From contig JAEYWX010000001.1 in NCBI GenBank assembly GCA_023428755.1, positions 372,001 to 436,000 of the forward strand: a stretch of 64,000 nt of DNA. The letters are read 5' to 3'. Below the pieces are notes generated by a model. It saw nothing but the letters and a program-made list of their open reading frames with translations. It ran no database searches and had not been told where the DNA came from. Position numbers and translations under genes: made by a program. This document shows, piece by piece, positions 9,093 to 18,208 of this stretch; the first letter of the stretch is position 1; every line of letters starts with the position of its first letter. This DNA is from Bacteroidota bacterium. GTDB taxonomy: Bacteria; Bacteroidota; Bacteroidia; Chitinophagales; Chitinophagaceae.

Positions 9093-11996
9093 TTAATGTG
9101 CTTCTAACCAGTTATCTCCTGTTCCTGCTTCTGCAATTACCGGCACGCCATGCGTAAGCGGCATTGCCGTTTGCATGCAATCAATGATCAATGCTTTGAT
9201 ATCATCTGCTTCTTCTTTCAACACATCAAACACCAATTCATCATGTACCTGCAAAATCATTTTACTTTTGAATGTACTTTTCTTTAACGCTTCGTGTGTT
9301 TTGATCATCGCAAGTTTAATCATATCAGCAGCCGTTCCCTGTATAGGTGAGTTAATGGCATTGCGTTCTGCATAACCACGCACGATAAAGTTGCTTGAGT
9401 TGATATCACGCAACCAACGTTTACGACCCATCAGCGTTTCAACATATCCATTTTCACGTGCAAAGTTCACCGTGTCATCCATGTATTTTTGAATACCTGC
9501 AAACTCCCGCTTGTAATTATCGATAATTTCTTTTGCTTCTGTTCTGCTGATGCCTAAGTTATCGGCCAGGCCAAATGCGCCTTGCCCGTAAATGATACCG
9601 AAGTTTACACTCTTGGCTTTGTAGCGCATTTCTTTGGTCACATCTTTCTCATCGATCTTATACACTTTTGCTGCAGTAGCTGTATGAATATCTTTCCCTT
9701 GAATGAATGCGTCGCACATAGCAGGATCGCCGCTGATCGCTGCTACAATCCGTAATTCAATCTGTGAATAATCAGCACTCACCAACACATGATCTTTATC
9801 TCTTGGAATAAATGCTTTACGTATTTCTCTGCCACGCTCTGTACGAACGGGAATATTCTGCAGGTTGGGATTATTGCTTGCCAACCGTCCTGTTACTGCA
9901 ACAGCCTGTCCATATGTTGTATGAACTCTTCCGGTTTTACGGTTGATCAGTTGCGGCAATGAATCAACATACGTTGATTTCAGTTTTGTCAACTCACGAA
10001 AAGCAAGAATATCTTCTACAATAGGACTTGTATGAGCGAGTTTCAGCAATACATCTTCACCTGTTGCATACTGCCCGGTTTTTGTTTTCTTCGCTTTTGG
10101 ATCAAGCTTGAGGTGATCGAACAACACTTCACCTAATTGCTTGGGTGAAGCAAGATTAAACTTCAAACCGGAAGAACTGTACACCCGTTGCTCTGCTTCC
10201 TTTGCTTCTTTATCAAGCTGTTTGGAATATTCATTCAGAAAATCAACATCCACTTTTATTCCTTCAAACTCCATATCGGTGAGCACTTTCACCAATGGAT
10301 TTTCCACTTCGTAAAACACACGTTCCACTTCTTTTTCTTTCAACAGCGGAAACAAGGATTGCTTTAGTTGAAAAGTAATATCTGCATCTTCTGCTGCATA
10401 ATCGGTGATCTTTTCCAACTCCACATCACGCATGGTTCCCTGCGTCTTTCCTTTCTTACCGATCAGCTCTTCAATATGCACCGGCTCATAACCCAAAAAC
10501 TGTGCACTTAACTGATCCATACTTCGTTTTCCATCGGGCTCCACTACATAATGCGCCAGCATGGTATCGAACAACGGACCTTTCAATTCCACATTGTACC
10601 ATTTCAGCACTAACAGGTCGTACTTGATATTCTGCCCGATCCATGTTTTACTTTCATCATCAAACAATGGTTTGAAAATGGAAAGAATCGTTTTTGTTTC
10701 GGTTTGATCTGCCGGGCAAGGCACATACCATGCTTTGTGCGGCTGGTACGAAAAGCTCATCCCTACCAGTTCGCAATCATTGGCATCAATGCCGGTGGTT
10801 TCTGTATCAAAACAAATTTCTTTTTGCGTTGCTAATTCAGCCACGAGTTCTTTCATGGCAGTTTCTGTTGTTACAGCAATGTATTCATGTTCGGTATTGC
10901 TGATATTTTTTGAAGCACCGAGGTCCAATGCAGCAGCATCTTCTTCCTGCTCTGCAGTTGCTTCGGTTTCTGTTGTTTCAGTTGAAGCAAACATTTCTGT
11001 TTGTGCAGATTTTGGCGGCGTTTTCTTTTCTTTCCGCACTTCGCCCATTGTTGTGTCGATCACATTGCCGAACAGATCTTTCTGTACGCCAACAGGTGCT
11101 GAACTGAATGCATTGAAATCATCTCCCAAAATTCGTTTGCCAATTGTTTTAAATTCAAGCTCTGCAAACACGGCAGCGAGTTCTTCTTTGTTCCATTCTT
11201 TCAACCGAAAATCTTCTTCATGAAATTCAACCGGTACATTGGTAATAATCGTAGCAAGTTTTTTACTCATGATGGCGAGATCTTTTCCGGCTGCTACTTT
11301 TTCGCCCATCTTCCCTTTGATGTTCGCCGCATTTTCCAATACATTTTCCAGGCTGCCATATTCGGCCAATAATTTCGCTGCTGTTTTTTCACCCACGCCG
11401 GGTATGCCGGGGATGTTATCAACCGAATCGCCCATCATACCTAATATGTCGATCACCTGGCTTACCTGTTGAATGCCCCATTTGGCACAAACTTCTTCGG
11501 GTCCCATGATCTCCACATCGCCGCCCTGGTAAGCAGGTTTGTAAATTTTTACTTTGTCTGTTACCAGTTGCCCGTAATCTTTATCCGGTGTAACCATAAA
11601 CACTTCGTAACCGGCTGCTTCTCCTTGGCGGCTAAGTGTACCAATTACATCATCGGCCTCATAACCATCACACTCAATTACCGGAATATTAAATCCTTTG
11701 ATGATTCGCTTAATATCGGGGATGGCCAGCAACAGATCTTCCGGGGCTTCCTGGCGATTGGCTTTGTACTCTGCAAAATCGGTATGGCGTTCGGTTGGTG
11801 CAGCGGTATCAAAACACACCGCCATGTGCGATGGTTTTTGTTTGGTGATGAGTTCGATCAATGCATTGGTAAACCCAAACTGTGCATTGGTATTTTTTCC
11901 TTTGGAAGTATTACGTGGATTACGGATGAGTGCATAGTATGCACGGAAGATGAGTGCAAACGCATCGAGCAAAAAAACTTTCTTATCATTGGCCAT
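9093..11996 (-). CDS. polA: DNA polymerase I
   Basis: A 967-residue protein from the ATG ending at 11996 (an in-frame ATG eight codons earlier is less likely, because family members start at M-x-KKVFLLDAFALIFRAYYA). The 5'-3' exonuclease domain (about 1-290) includes the DGYEADDVIGTL and GDSVDNIPGIPGVGEKTA motifs. The 3'-5' exonuclease has an intact DxE in CFDTETTGID (about 395) and YAAEDADITFQL, so proofreading is expected. A low-complexity linker (about 310-370) lies between the exonuclease domains. Polymerase motif A (DYSQIELRI, about 740), motif B (KSVNFGIIYGQGAFGL, about 795) and motif C (QVHDELVF, about 915) are intact. It fills gaps in repair and processes Okazaki fragments. Confidence 0.97.
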   Translation of the reverse strand: MANDKKVFLLDAFALIFRAYYALIRNPRNTSKGKNTNAQFGFTNALIELITKQKPSHMAVCFDTAAPTERHTDFAEYKANRQEAPEDLLLAIPDIKRIIKGFNIPVIECDGYEADDVIGTLSRQGEAAGYEVFMVTPDKDYGQLVTDKVKIYKPAYQGGDVEIMGPEEVCAKWGIQQVSQVIDILGMMGDSVDNIPGIPGVGEKTAAKLLAEYGSLENVLENAANIKGKMGEKVAAGKDLAIMSKKLATIITNVPVEFHEEDFRLKEWNKEELAAVFAELEFKTIGKRILGDDFNAFSSAPVGVQKDLFGNVIDTTMGEVRKEKKTPPKSAQTEMFASTETTETEATAEQEEDAAALDLGASKNISNTEHEYIAVTTETAMKELVAELATQKEICFDTETTGIDANDCELVGMSFSYQPHKAWYVPCPADQTETKTILSIFKPLFDDESKTWIGQNIKYDLLVLKWYNVELKGPLFDTMLAHYVVEPDGKRSMDQLSAQFLGYEPVHIEELIGKKGKTQGTMRDVELEKITDYAAEDADITFQLKQSLFPLLKEKEVERVFYEVENPLVKVLTDMEFEGIKVDVDFLNEYSKQLDKEAKEAEQRVYSSSGLKFNLASPKQLGEVLFDHLKLDPKAKKTKTGQYATGEDVLLKLAHTSPIVEDILAFRELTKLKSTYVDSLPQLINRKTGRVHTTYGQAVAVTGRLASNNPNLQNIPVRTERGREIRKAFIPRDKDHVLVSADYSQIELRIVAAISGDPAMCDAFIQGKDIHTATAAKVYKIDEKDVTKEMRYKAKSVNFGIIYGQGAFGLADNLGISRTEAKEIIDNYKREFAGIQKYMDDTVNFARENGYVETLMGRKRWLRDINSSNFIVRGYAERNAINSPIQGTAADMIKLAMIKTHEALKKSTFKSKMILQVHDELVFDVLKEEADDIKALIIDCMQTAMPLTHGVPVIAEAGTGDNWLEAH

Positions 11997-12109
11997 GCCG
12001 CTAAGGTAAGCTGCCTGCATAGCTATCCCAACGATCGATGCTTAAATTTTTATAAACAACAAAAGCCCCGTTTCTTCAACGTGGGTTACATGTAAGCAAA
12101 AGAAAAACA

Positions 12110-12131
12110 GGAGGTGGTGGAAACCACCTCC
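12110..12131 (-). terminator. intrinsic terminator
   Basis: A perfect 9-bp inverted repeat (GGAGGTGGT/ACCACCTCC) with a 4-nt loop, followed on the minus strand by TGTTTTTCTTTT. It lies about 115 bp beyond the small minus-strand gene at 12246 and about 115 bp upstream of polA, so it separates the two. Confidence 0.75.
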
Positions 12132-12245
12132 GCAAAACTTACATTATGAGAAAATTCAACACCGGCAGCATAATAATATAGGGTACGGATCGCCGGTTCG
12201 TTGACTGCTTAACGAAATAGTTGTTGTACGATATGTACAAAGGAA

Positions 12246-12446
12246 TTACTTGCCGCTATTTTCAGCGAGCTCATTCTCTAAAGGCTTTGCTTCCTTTACA
12301 GATTGCTTTTGAGCTGTTTGTTGTCTTGAAACTTCAGTTTTACCTGCAACGACACGTGCTAAGAAAGAATCTTCCTTATAAAACACGTTTAAATAAATAG
12401 CGAAGAGGAAAAATACGAACGAGAAGAAACGCAATGGTTTTTTCAT
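12246..12446 (-). CDS. small single-span membrane or exported protein
   Basis: A 66-residue protein, MKKPLRFFSF..., with a basic start and a hydrophobic segment at about residues 7-22. A polar tail rich in Gln, Lys and Glu follows. It could be a membrane-anchored small protein or have a cleavable signal. I do not recognise the family. The ATG ending at 12446 is chosen because it puts the two lysines directly before the hydrophobic segment. The frame opens 14 codons upstream. It is flanked by a terminator on the 3' side. Confidence 0.5.
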   Translation of the reverse strand: MKKPLRFFSFVFFLFAIYLNVFYKEDSFLARVVAGKTEVSRQQTAQKQSVKEAKPLENELAENSGK

Positions 12447-12607
12447 GACATTTGGATTTAGTTTTTTCAAAAGAATTGGACAATTCAAATGTAGAAACTC
12501 ATTTTGAATTATACAACACTTAGAAGTCTATTTTCCAAAATTCAGGGTTAGTACTTAAAGTCGAAACGGTAAATTTACGGTTGGCTGAAACCCGCTACTG
12601 TATTGAA

Positions 12608-13348
12608 TTACAGCACTCCTTCCTTGATCTCTTCCCACAGGTCACGATAGCATTGTGCGGCATAGCTGCTGCGTGCAAATTCTTCCAGCGGAGCTTTGTG
12701 TACACCCATTTTTTCTACATCACTTAAGTAAGGAATATAGTTTTCAAAGAAGCGTTTGTCTTTGTATAATTCTTCCATCACTTCGTTGTGCATGTTGCGT
12801 CGCAGATCGGTCATGGTAAAAAAACAAGTCATCTTTTTTTGATCGATATTCTTCTCTTTAAAAAAATCTTTCACCATATGATAGGTGCGAACCGAAAGTG
12901 TTGTTGGGATGATGGGCATCAATAAAATATCGGATGCATTGAAAATATTTTCTGCCAATGAACTTAAACCGGGAGGGCAATCAATGAAGATAAAATCATA
13001 TTCATTCTTCAGTTGCTTTAAAATTGTTGCCAATCTTTTTTTGGATGCCTGCATTTCGTCAATCATCACATCGTGTGCTTTGGCAGTTATATCGGCAGGA
13101 ATAATATCGAGGTTCTCATACTCTGTTGCCATGATGCTTTCGGCCAACTCCGCATCTTTGCCCACCAGATCTTTCATTACTACTTTTTGCTTTGGTTTTA
13201 CTTTGTAATAAAACGAGGTGGCTCCCTGCGGATCAATATCCCACAGCAGGGTTTTATATCCGTCTTTTGCGGATAGATATGCAAAGTTTACACAACTGGC
13301 AGTTTTACCAACACCCCCTTTGAGGTTGAACAAAGCAAATGTGAACAT
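12608..13348 (-). CDS. ParA/Soj-family partition ATPase (orphan)
   Basis: A 246-residue P-loop ATPase with the deviant Walker A KGGVGKTA at residues about 10-17, switch I in WDIDPQGATSFY, and Walker B FIFIDCPPGLSSL. These are the hallmarks of ParA/MinD-type ATPases, which position DNA or protein cargo on the nucleoid or membrane. No ParB-like gene or obvious parS cluster is adjacent, so it is probably not the main chromosomal ParA-ParB pair. It may position another cargo. A possible regulatory link to the nucleotidyltransferase pair upstream is unsupported: 115 bp lie between them. Confidence 0.88.
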   Translation of the reverse strand: MFTFALFNLKGGVGKTASCVNFAYLSAKDGYKTLLWDIDPQGATSFYYKVKPKQKVVMKDLVGKDAELAESIMATEYENLDIIPADITAKAHDVMIDEMQASKKRLATILKQLKNEYDFIFIDCPPGLSSLAENIFNASDILLMPIIPTTLSVRTYHMVKDFFKEKNIDQKKMTCFFTMTDLRRNMHNEVMEELYKDKRFFENYIPYLSDVEKMGVHKAPLEEFARSSYAAQCYRDLWEEIKEGVL

Positions 13349-13463
13349 GGCTGATTTTTTTGAAGAAGTGTCAAGTTAAGAAAAGACGGGGAAAAATCAC
13401 AAGCCTTAGCTGGAAATGATCAACGATACAAAAAACATGTCCCCAAAACGGTGGTTTACCCCC

Positions 13464-13928
13464 TTATGTTTCTGAATTTTCAAGGAAATCAATGTCACTA
13501 ATATCCTTTTGACGGCCTGCTTTCTTTTTAGCAGCAATCAGTGTGTTTATGTGTACAACTGGCACAGAAAGGTTTTCATCCTGAAAAGTTACAGCCAAAC
13601 GATAGCATTCTTCAAAGCTAAAATCAGCCATTTTTGTCATGATATCGATCGCAACAGGTTTTCTTCCAAACCGAAAAACATCATATTCTTCTGGTGACAA
13701 AAATTTTTCTTCTGTCATATCAAACATGGGCATTTTGAAATCACGGAATGCGTTACTGAGTTTTTTGTAATTCTCAGATGTGCATTCAACCCAAATATCC
13801 ATATCTCCTGTTGTTCTTGAGTGACCATGAAAAGCCACCGCATACCCACCAACCAATAAATAGCGAACCTGGTTTTGATTGAGCATTTCAATAAAATCTC
13901 TGAAATCGGGGTAGAAAAGATTAGACAT
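13464..13928 (-). CDS. small nucleotidyltransferase, candidate toxin
   Basis: A 154-residue protein of the polymerase-beta-like nucleotidyltransferase superfamily. It has LVGGYAVAFHGHSRTTGDMD, with the GG motif followed by the paired Asp metal ligands (DMD, about residues 42-44), and a third Asp in AIDIMTKM. Related small proteins act as toxins that add nucleotides to tRNA or proteins (AbiEii/MenT and MNT groups), but others are metabolic. Its start overlaps the stop of the 70-residue upstream gene by 8 bp (ATGTCTAA), which indicates translational coupling. A toxin role is inference from gene order. Confidence 0.75.
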   Translation of the reverse strand: MSNLFYPDFRDFIEMLNQNQVRYLLVGGYAVAFHGHSRTTGDMDIWVECTSENYKKLSNAFRDFKMPMFDMTEEKFLSPEEYDVFRFGRKPVAIDIMTKMADFSFEECYRLAVTFQDENLSVPVVHINTLIAAKKKAGRQKDISDIDFLENSET

Positions 13929-14133
13929 GCATTACTTTTCTGGCAATAAAAATTGTTTTATCCAATTTTGGTTCCTCTTCGTTGACGTATTTATAAGCGA
14001 TACTGTTAAGATAACGAAGCAACTGCAGCCGCTCCTGCCAACTCATATCATGGTGATCATTTATTTTTTTATCGGCTTCTTCAAATGAAAGTACCTCAAA
14101 AGCGGTTCTGTCTAGTTTGTATTGAGGTTTCAT
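13921..14133 (-). CDS. small partner of the nucleotidyltransferase, candidate antitoxin
   Basis: A 70-residue charged, mostly helical protein (about 30 percent Asp/Glu/Lys/Arg). It contains LSFEEADKKINDHHDMSWQE and a YLNSIAYKY segment. It has no DNA-binding motif I can name. The 3' end overlaps the nucleotidyltransferase start by 8 bp, so the two are made together. In this position it would be the antitoxin or specificity partner; that role is inferred. The gene lies 24 bp downstream of the uvrB stop on the same strand and could be transcribed from the uvrB promoter. Confidence 0.65.
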   Translation of the reverse strand: MKPQYKLDRTAFEVLSFEEADKKINDHHDMSWQERLQLLRYLNSIAYKYVNEEEPKLDKTIFIARKVMHV

Positions 14134-14157
14134 AGCTTTCTTTTATCTAAAGATAAT

Positions 14158-16197
14158 TTATTTCTTCATCCCCTCCAGCTCCTTCTGCATCCGGAACATT
14201 TCATCTCTCAATCGTGCCGCTTCCATAAAATCGAGATCACGGGCTGCTTTTTCCATCTCCTTTTTGGTGCGTGCAATTGCCTTTTCCATTTGCGGAATGG
14301 TTTGGTACACTTCCTGGTCTTCTGCTGCTACATTCACCAGCTCAGCATCAGGTGCCAATGCATAGGATTTGCTGGTATCATAACCTTTGATATCCAACAC
14401 CGATGTTTGTCCCATCACCTGCTCTATACTTTTCTTTACTGTAGTTGGCGTAATGCCATGTTCAATGTTGTAGGCAATTTGTTTTTCACGGCGGCGATTG
14501 GTTTCTTCAATGGTGCGGCGCATACTCTCGGTCATTTTATCTGCATAGAAGATCACAAGGCCATCCACATTTCTTGCAGCACGACCAGCCGTTTGTGTTA
14601 AACTTTTTTCGTTGCGTAAAAAACCTTCTTTATCTGCATCAAGAATAGCCACCAACGATACTTCGGGCAAATCCAATCCTTCTCTTAATAAATTCACCCC
14701 CACCAATACATCGATCACACCCAAACGTAGATCACGGAGGATTTCAATCCGCTCCAGCGTATCCACTTCGCTGTGAATGTATTTTGATTTGATGTTGATG
14801 CGCTTCAGATATTTGTCCATTTCTTCGGCCATCCGTTTGGTTAATGTTGTTACCAAAACACGATCACCTTTTTTTACACGCTTGTCAATTTCGTCTAAGA
14901 GATCATCAATCTGGTTTACACTCGGACGGATTTCGATGGGAGGGTCTAACAAACCTGTTGGACGAACCACTTGCTCTACCACCACACCACCGGTTTTCTC
15001 TAATTCATAATCATCTGGTGTGGCACTTACAAACACCACCTGGTTGAGCAAACTTTCAAACTCATGAAAATTCTGCGGACGGTTGTCCATTGCACTTGGC
15101 AAACGAAAACCATAATCCACCAATATCAATTTCCGGCTCCTGTCGCCACCATACATACCACTTACCTGCGGAATGGTTTGATGGCTTTCATCAATGATCA
15201 TCAAATAATCTTTCGGAAAATAATCCAACAGGCAGTACGGACGGGTGCCCGGTGAACGACGATCAAAAAAACGGGAATAGTTTTCAATACCATTGCAATA
15301 ACCCAGCTCACGGATCATTTCAAGATCATATTCTGTACGCTCTTTGATCCGCTGTGCCTCAATGTATTTGCCTACACTTTTAAAATACTCTTCCTGTGCA
15401 GCCGCTTCGTCCTGGATTTCATAAATGATCTGCTGCATCTGATCTTTTGGAGCAATGTATAAATTAGCCGGGAAGATGGCCGCATTCTCCACCTTGCCAA
15501 TCCGTTTTCCAGATTTGATATCGATGGTTTCTATTTCTTCAATTTCATCGCCAAAAAAAGTAATGCGGTAACCAAAATCAACATACGGAAGATTAATATC
15601 AACCGTATCGCCCTTTACACGAAACGTTGCCCGGTTGAAATCGCCTTGTGATCGTGTGTATAAACTGTTGACCAATGAATGTAAAAAGCCCTGTCGTGAA
15701 ATTGTTTGCTTTTTCTCAATACGGATGATGCCATTTTCAAAATCGGTGGGGTTGCCCATACCATAAATACAACTTACACTCGCCACCACAATAATATCTC
15801 TGCGCCCACTTAACAATTCACTGGTTGCGTGTAAGCGAAGTTTATCCAGCTCTTCATTAATACTCAGGTCCTTTTCAATGTAGGTACCACTTACCGGCAT
15901 GTAAGCTTCAGGTTGATAGTAATCGTAATAGCTTACGAAATAGCCCACTGCATTGTCGGGGAAAAACTGTTTGAACTCGCCGTACAGTTGCGCCACCAAT
16001 GTTTTGTTGTGCGTTAAAACCAGGGTTGGCCGCTGCACATTCTGGATCACATTGGCCATGGTGAATGTTTTACCACTGCCGGTTACACCGAGCAGTGTCT
16101 GGTATTTTTCACCGTTAAAAATTCCTTCGGTGAGTTGTTGAATAGCCTGCGGCTGATCGCCACTGGGTGTATATGGTGCATGAAGTTGAAAAGGCAT
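14158..16197 (-). CDS. uvrB: UvrABC excinuclease subunit B
   Basis: A 679-residue UvrB, the damage-verification helicase-like subunit of nucleotide excision repair. Walker A GVTGSGKTFTMANV is at about residues 37-50. The beta-hairpin that clamps DNA is in YYDYYQPEAYMPVSGTYIEK (about 90-110). Motif II is IIDESHQTIPQ. The helicase motifs VLVTTLTKRMAEEM and QTAGRAARN follow, and a C-terminal UVR motif that binds UvrC is at about 640-676 (RDLDFMEAARLRDEM). Length and ends match the family. Two small genes follow on the same strand. Confidence 0.97.
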   Translation of the reverse strand: MPFQLHAPYTPSGDQPQAIQQLTEGIFNGEKYQTLLGVTGSGKTFTMANVIQNVQRPTLVLTHNKTLVAQLYGEFKQFFPDNAVGYFVSYYDYYQPEAYMPVSGTYIEKDLSINEELDKLRLHATSELLSGRRDIIVVASVSCIYGMGNPTDFENGIIRIEKKQTISRQGFLHSLVNSLYTRSQGDFNRATFRVKGDTVDINLPYVDFGYRITFFGDEIEEIETIDIKSGKRIGKVENAAIFPANLYIAPKDQMQQIIYEIQDEAAAQEEYFKSVGKYIEAQRIKERTEYDLEMIRELGYCNGIENYSRFFDRRSPGTRPYCLLDYFPKDYLMIIDESHQTIPQVSGMYGGDRSRKLILVDYGFRLPSAMDNRPQNFHEFESLLNQVVFVSATPDDYELEKTGGVVVEQVVRPTGLLDPPIEIRPSVNQIDDLLDEIDKRVKKGDRVLVTTLTKRMAEEMDKYLKRINIKSKYIHSEVDTLERIEILRDLRLGVIDVLVGVNLLREGLDLPEVSLVAILDADKEGFLRNEKSLTQTAGRAARNVDGLVIFYADKMTESMRRTIEETNRRREKQIAYNIEHGITPTTVKKSIEQVMGQTSVLDIKGYDTSKSYALAPDAELVNVAAEDQEVYQTIPQMEKAIARTKKEMEKAARDLDFMEAARLRDEMFRMQKELEGMKK

Positions 16198-16311
16198 GTG
16201 TAAAGTTAGGGACTGTTCGGTTCACTTGTTGATTGGTCAGCAACCAACAACGGCGTAAGGATGTATCTGTTAAAGTATCCTATTTGTATTATAGTAATTC
16301 TAAATAATCTG

Positions 16312-16319
16312 TAAGTTTG
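16312..16319 (+). promoter_or_regulatory. probable -7 box for the TlpA-like gene
   Basis: TAAGTTTG is a perfect match to the Bacteroidota -7 consensus TAnnTTTG, 27 bp upstream of the ATG at 16347. A TTTG at 16283-16286 could act as the -33 box, although the 25-bp spacing is a little long. Confidence 0.45.
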
Positions 16320-16346
16320 ATTTGATTCTTCTTTAAATAACTCACT

Positions 16347-17402
16347 ATGCTTAAGCTAACCTTCTTCATTGTTAATCTTCTTCATTTTTCTGCTCTATAC
16401 AGCCAACATATTCAGTATGAAATTAACGGAACAGTTGATCGGTTAACGAAATCAAAAAAAATTACTTTGGAAGTTGAGGGTAAGAAAAAAACAGCGATTA
16501 TTCAAAAAGATGGAAGCTTTCTGTTGAAAGGTAAAACAGACAAACCCCAAGCAGTACCGATAAAAACAGATTCTTCCTATTCTGCATTGATATGGCTGGA
16601 TAAAGGAATAACGACGGTAAAAATGGCTGAAGAAAAACGAGGTAAGTATCTGCAATTGTATATAAAAGATTTAACAGGATCAGAAGACAGCTATCTGTAT
16701 TATTACAGGCAAGTTGTTTCAATACAAATTAATAACCTATTCAATCGGAATACAACCCAAGAGCAATTTGACTCCATTGTTAAGAAATATTCGAGTGCAT
16801 TGATTGATAGTATATTTCTGACCAGACCAACCTCGAATGTGTTACCTCATTTAATTTCCTTTTATAAGAAAAGTTTGGGGTCGGTATTGGCCCGTGAATA
16901 TTATTACAGGCTATCACCAGAACAACAAGTTTCAATAGACGGACAATCTTTAGGAGAAAGGTTGATGCAGGATTTTTCCTTACAGCCAGGCACGTTATTT
17001 GAGAATTTTTCGATGCCCGATTCAAAAGGGAATACATTTGATTTATACACTATTCAATCCAAGTACATACTGATTGATTTTTGGGCCAGTTGGTGTGGTC
17101 CATGCAGGGCAAATCATCCCTCCATAAAAGAGGCTTTCGTACGGTATAAAGACAAGGGACTTACCATCATCAGTTTATCACTCGATACAGAAAAAAAAGA
17201 ATGGTTAAAAGCAATTCAAAAAGACGGAATGCCGTGGTTAAATGTTTCAGATCTGCAAGGGTACGATGGCATCGTTGCACAAAAAACCAAACTTAGCTTT
17301 GTGCCATTTTCTGTGTTACTGGATGAGAATAGAAAAATAATTGAAATTAATTTAAGGGGGGAAGAACTGTTAGACAAATTGGATATACTTTTTAACAAGT
17401 GA
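16347..17402 (+). CDS. exported TlpA-like thiol-disulfide oxidoreductase
   Basis: A 351-residue protein with a signal peptide (MLKLTFFIVNLLHFSALYSQ). The N-terminal beta-rich region (about 20-130) resembles the DUF4369 domain found in Bacteroidota TlpA proteins. The C-terminal thioredoxin/AhpC-TSA-type domain starts near 210 (GTLFENFSMPDSKGN) and has the redox motif DFWASWCGPCRANHP at about 245-259. The cis-proline is in KLSFVPFSVLL. It would reduce or rearrange disulfides in the periplasm. It stands alone between uvrB and acpH. Its coding sequence looks more AT-rich than its neighbours. Confidence 0.88.
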   Translation: MLKLTFFIVNLLHFSALYSQHIQYEINGTVDRLTKSKKITLEVEGKKKTAIIQKDGSFLLKGKTDKPQAVPIKTDSSYSALIWLDKGITTVKMAEEKRGKYLQLYIKDLTGSEDSYLYYYRQVVSIQINNLFNRNTTQEQFDSIVKKYSSALIDSIFLTRPTSNVLPHLISFYKKSLGSVLAREYYYRLSPEQQVSIDGQSLGERLMQDFSLQPGTLFENFSMPDSKGNTFDLYTIQSKYILIDFWASWCGPCRANHPSIKEAFVRYKDKGLTIISLSLDTEKKEWLKAIQKDGMPWLNVSDLQGYDGIVAQKTKLSFVPFSVLLDENRKIIEINLRGEELLDKLDILFNK

Positions 17403-17599
17403 AAACCCTCTTTATTATTTCCCACTTACTAGTTTGGGGCAAGGAATTTTTTCTACGATTTATTGATTGGCTTTCGGCTTAGTTCGTGATGGCATATAAG
17501 CTTATTGAAGTTTGAAAGGCACAGGGCAAAGTTAAGAACTGTTGAGTTCAAAAAAATCAACTGAATGGTTTGAATCTGAACTTTCACGAACTTGTGCTA

Positions 17600-18208
17600 A
17601 TGAACTACCTCGCCCACGCCTACCTCTCATTTCACCAACCCGAACTACTCGTGGGCAATATGATCAGCGATTATGTGAAGGGTAAAAAGAAATTCGACTA
17701 TTCGCCCGGCATCCAGAAAGGAATGGAACTGCACCGTGCCATCGACACATTTACCGATGACCATGCTGTTACCAAAGAAGCAAAAGATATCTTTCGGCCG
17801 CATTACCGGTTGTACGCAGGTGCATTTATTGATGTTGTGTACGATCATTACCTGGCTACCGACACGTCTATCTTCAGTAACGATTCGCTGGAAACATTTG
17901 CTGCCGACACCTACCTGATGCTGGAGCCTTTTACTGCTGTTTTCCCTGAACGCTTCAGCCGTATGTTTCCATACATGAAAACACAAAACTGGCTTTACAA
18001 TTACAGTAACAGGTGGGGTATTGAAAACAGTTTGCACGGCGTAGTGCGCCGTGCAACGTATTTAACAGAAAGTGCCACTGCCTTTCGTTTGTTTGAAGAA
18101 AATTATGATCGGCTGCAACAACACTATCAGCAGTTCTTTCCTGAACTGCTGGCATTTGTTCAGGCCTGGCTTACTGAATATGAGAATCGTACACCAGGAA
18201 CTGTTTGA
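17600..18208 (+). CDS. acpH: acyl carrier protein phosphodiesterase (AcpH family)
   Basis: A 202-residue protein from the ATG at 17600: MNYLAHAYLSFHQPELLVGN is the standard N-terminus of the family, so the upstream in-frame start ten codons earlier is rejected. The HD-like metal-binding positions include FTDDH, YDHYLATD and the conserved KGMELHRAID. The family removes the 4'-phosphopantetheine arm from holo-ACP. Its 3' end overlaps the converging CoA-transferase gene by 38 bp, which is unusual and means the last 12 codons of each gene share DNA. Confidence 0.88.
   Translation: MNYLAHAYLSFHQPELLVGNMISDYVKGKKKFDYSPGIQKGMELHRAIDTFTDDHAVTKEAKDIFRPHYRLYAGAFIDVVYDHYLATDTSIFSNDSLETFAADTYLMLEPFTAVFPERFSRMFPYMKTQNWLYNYSNRWGIENSLHGVVRRATYLTESATAFRLFEENYDRLQQHYQQFFPELLAFVQAWLTEYENRTPGTV

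Noticed and set aside
11469..12095. 208-residue plus-strand open frame opposite the polA start
   Set aside because: The polA 5' exonuclease domain is beyond doubt on the minus strand. The opposite frame has no domain.
16201..16208. TAACTTTA as a -7 box for uvrB
   Set aside because: It lies 3 bp before the start codon, so transcription would start inside the gene.
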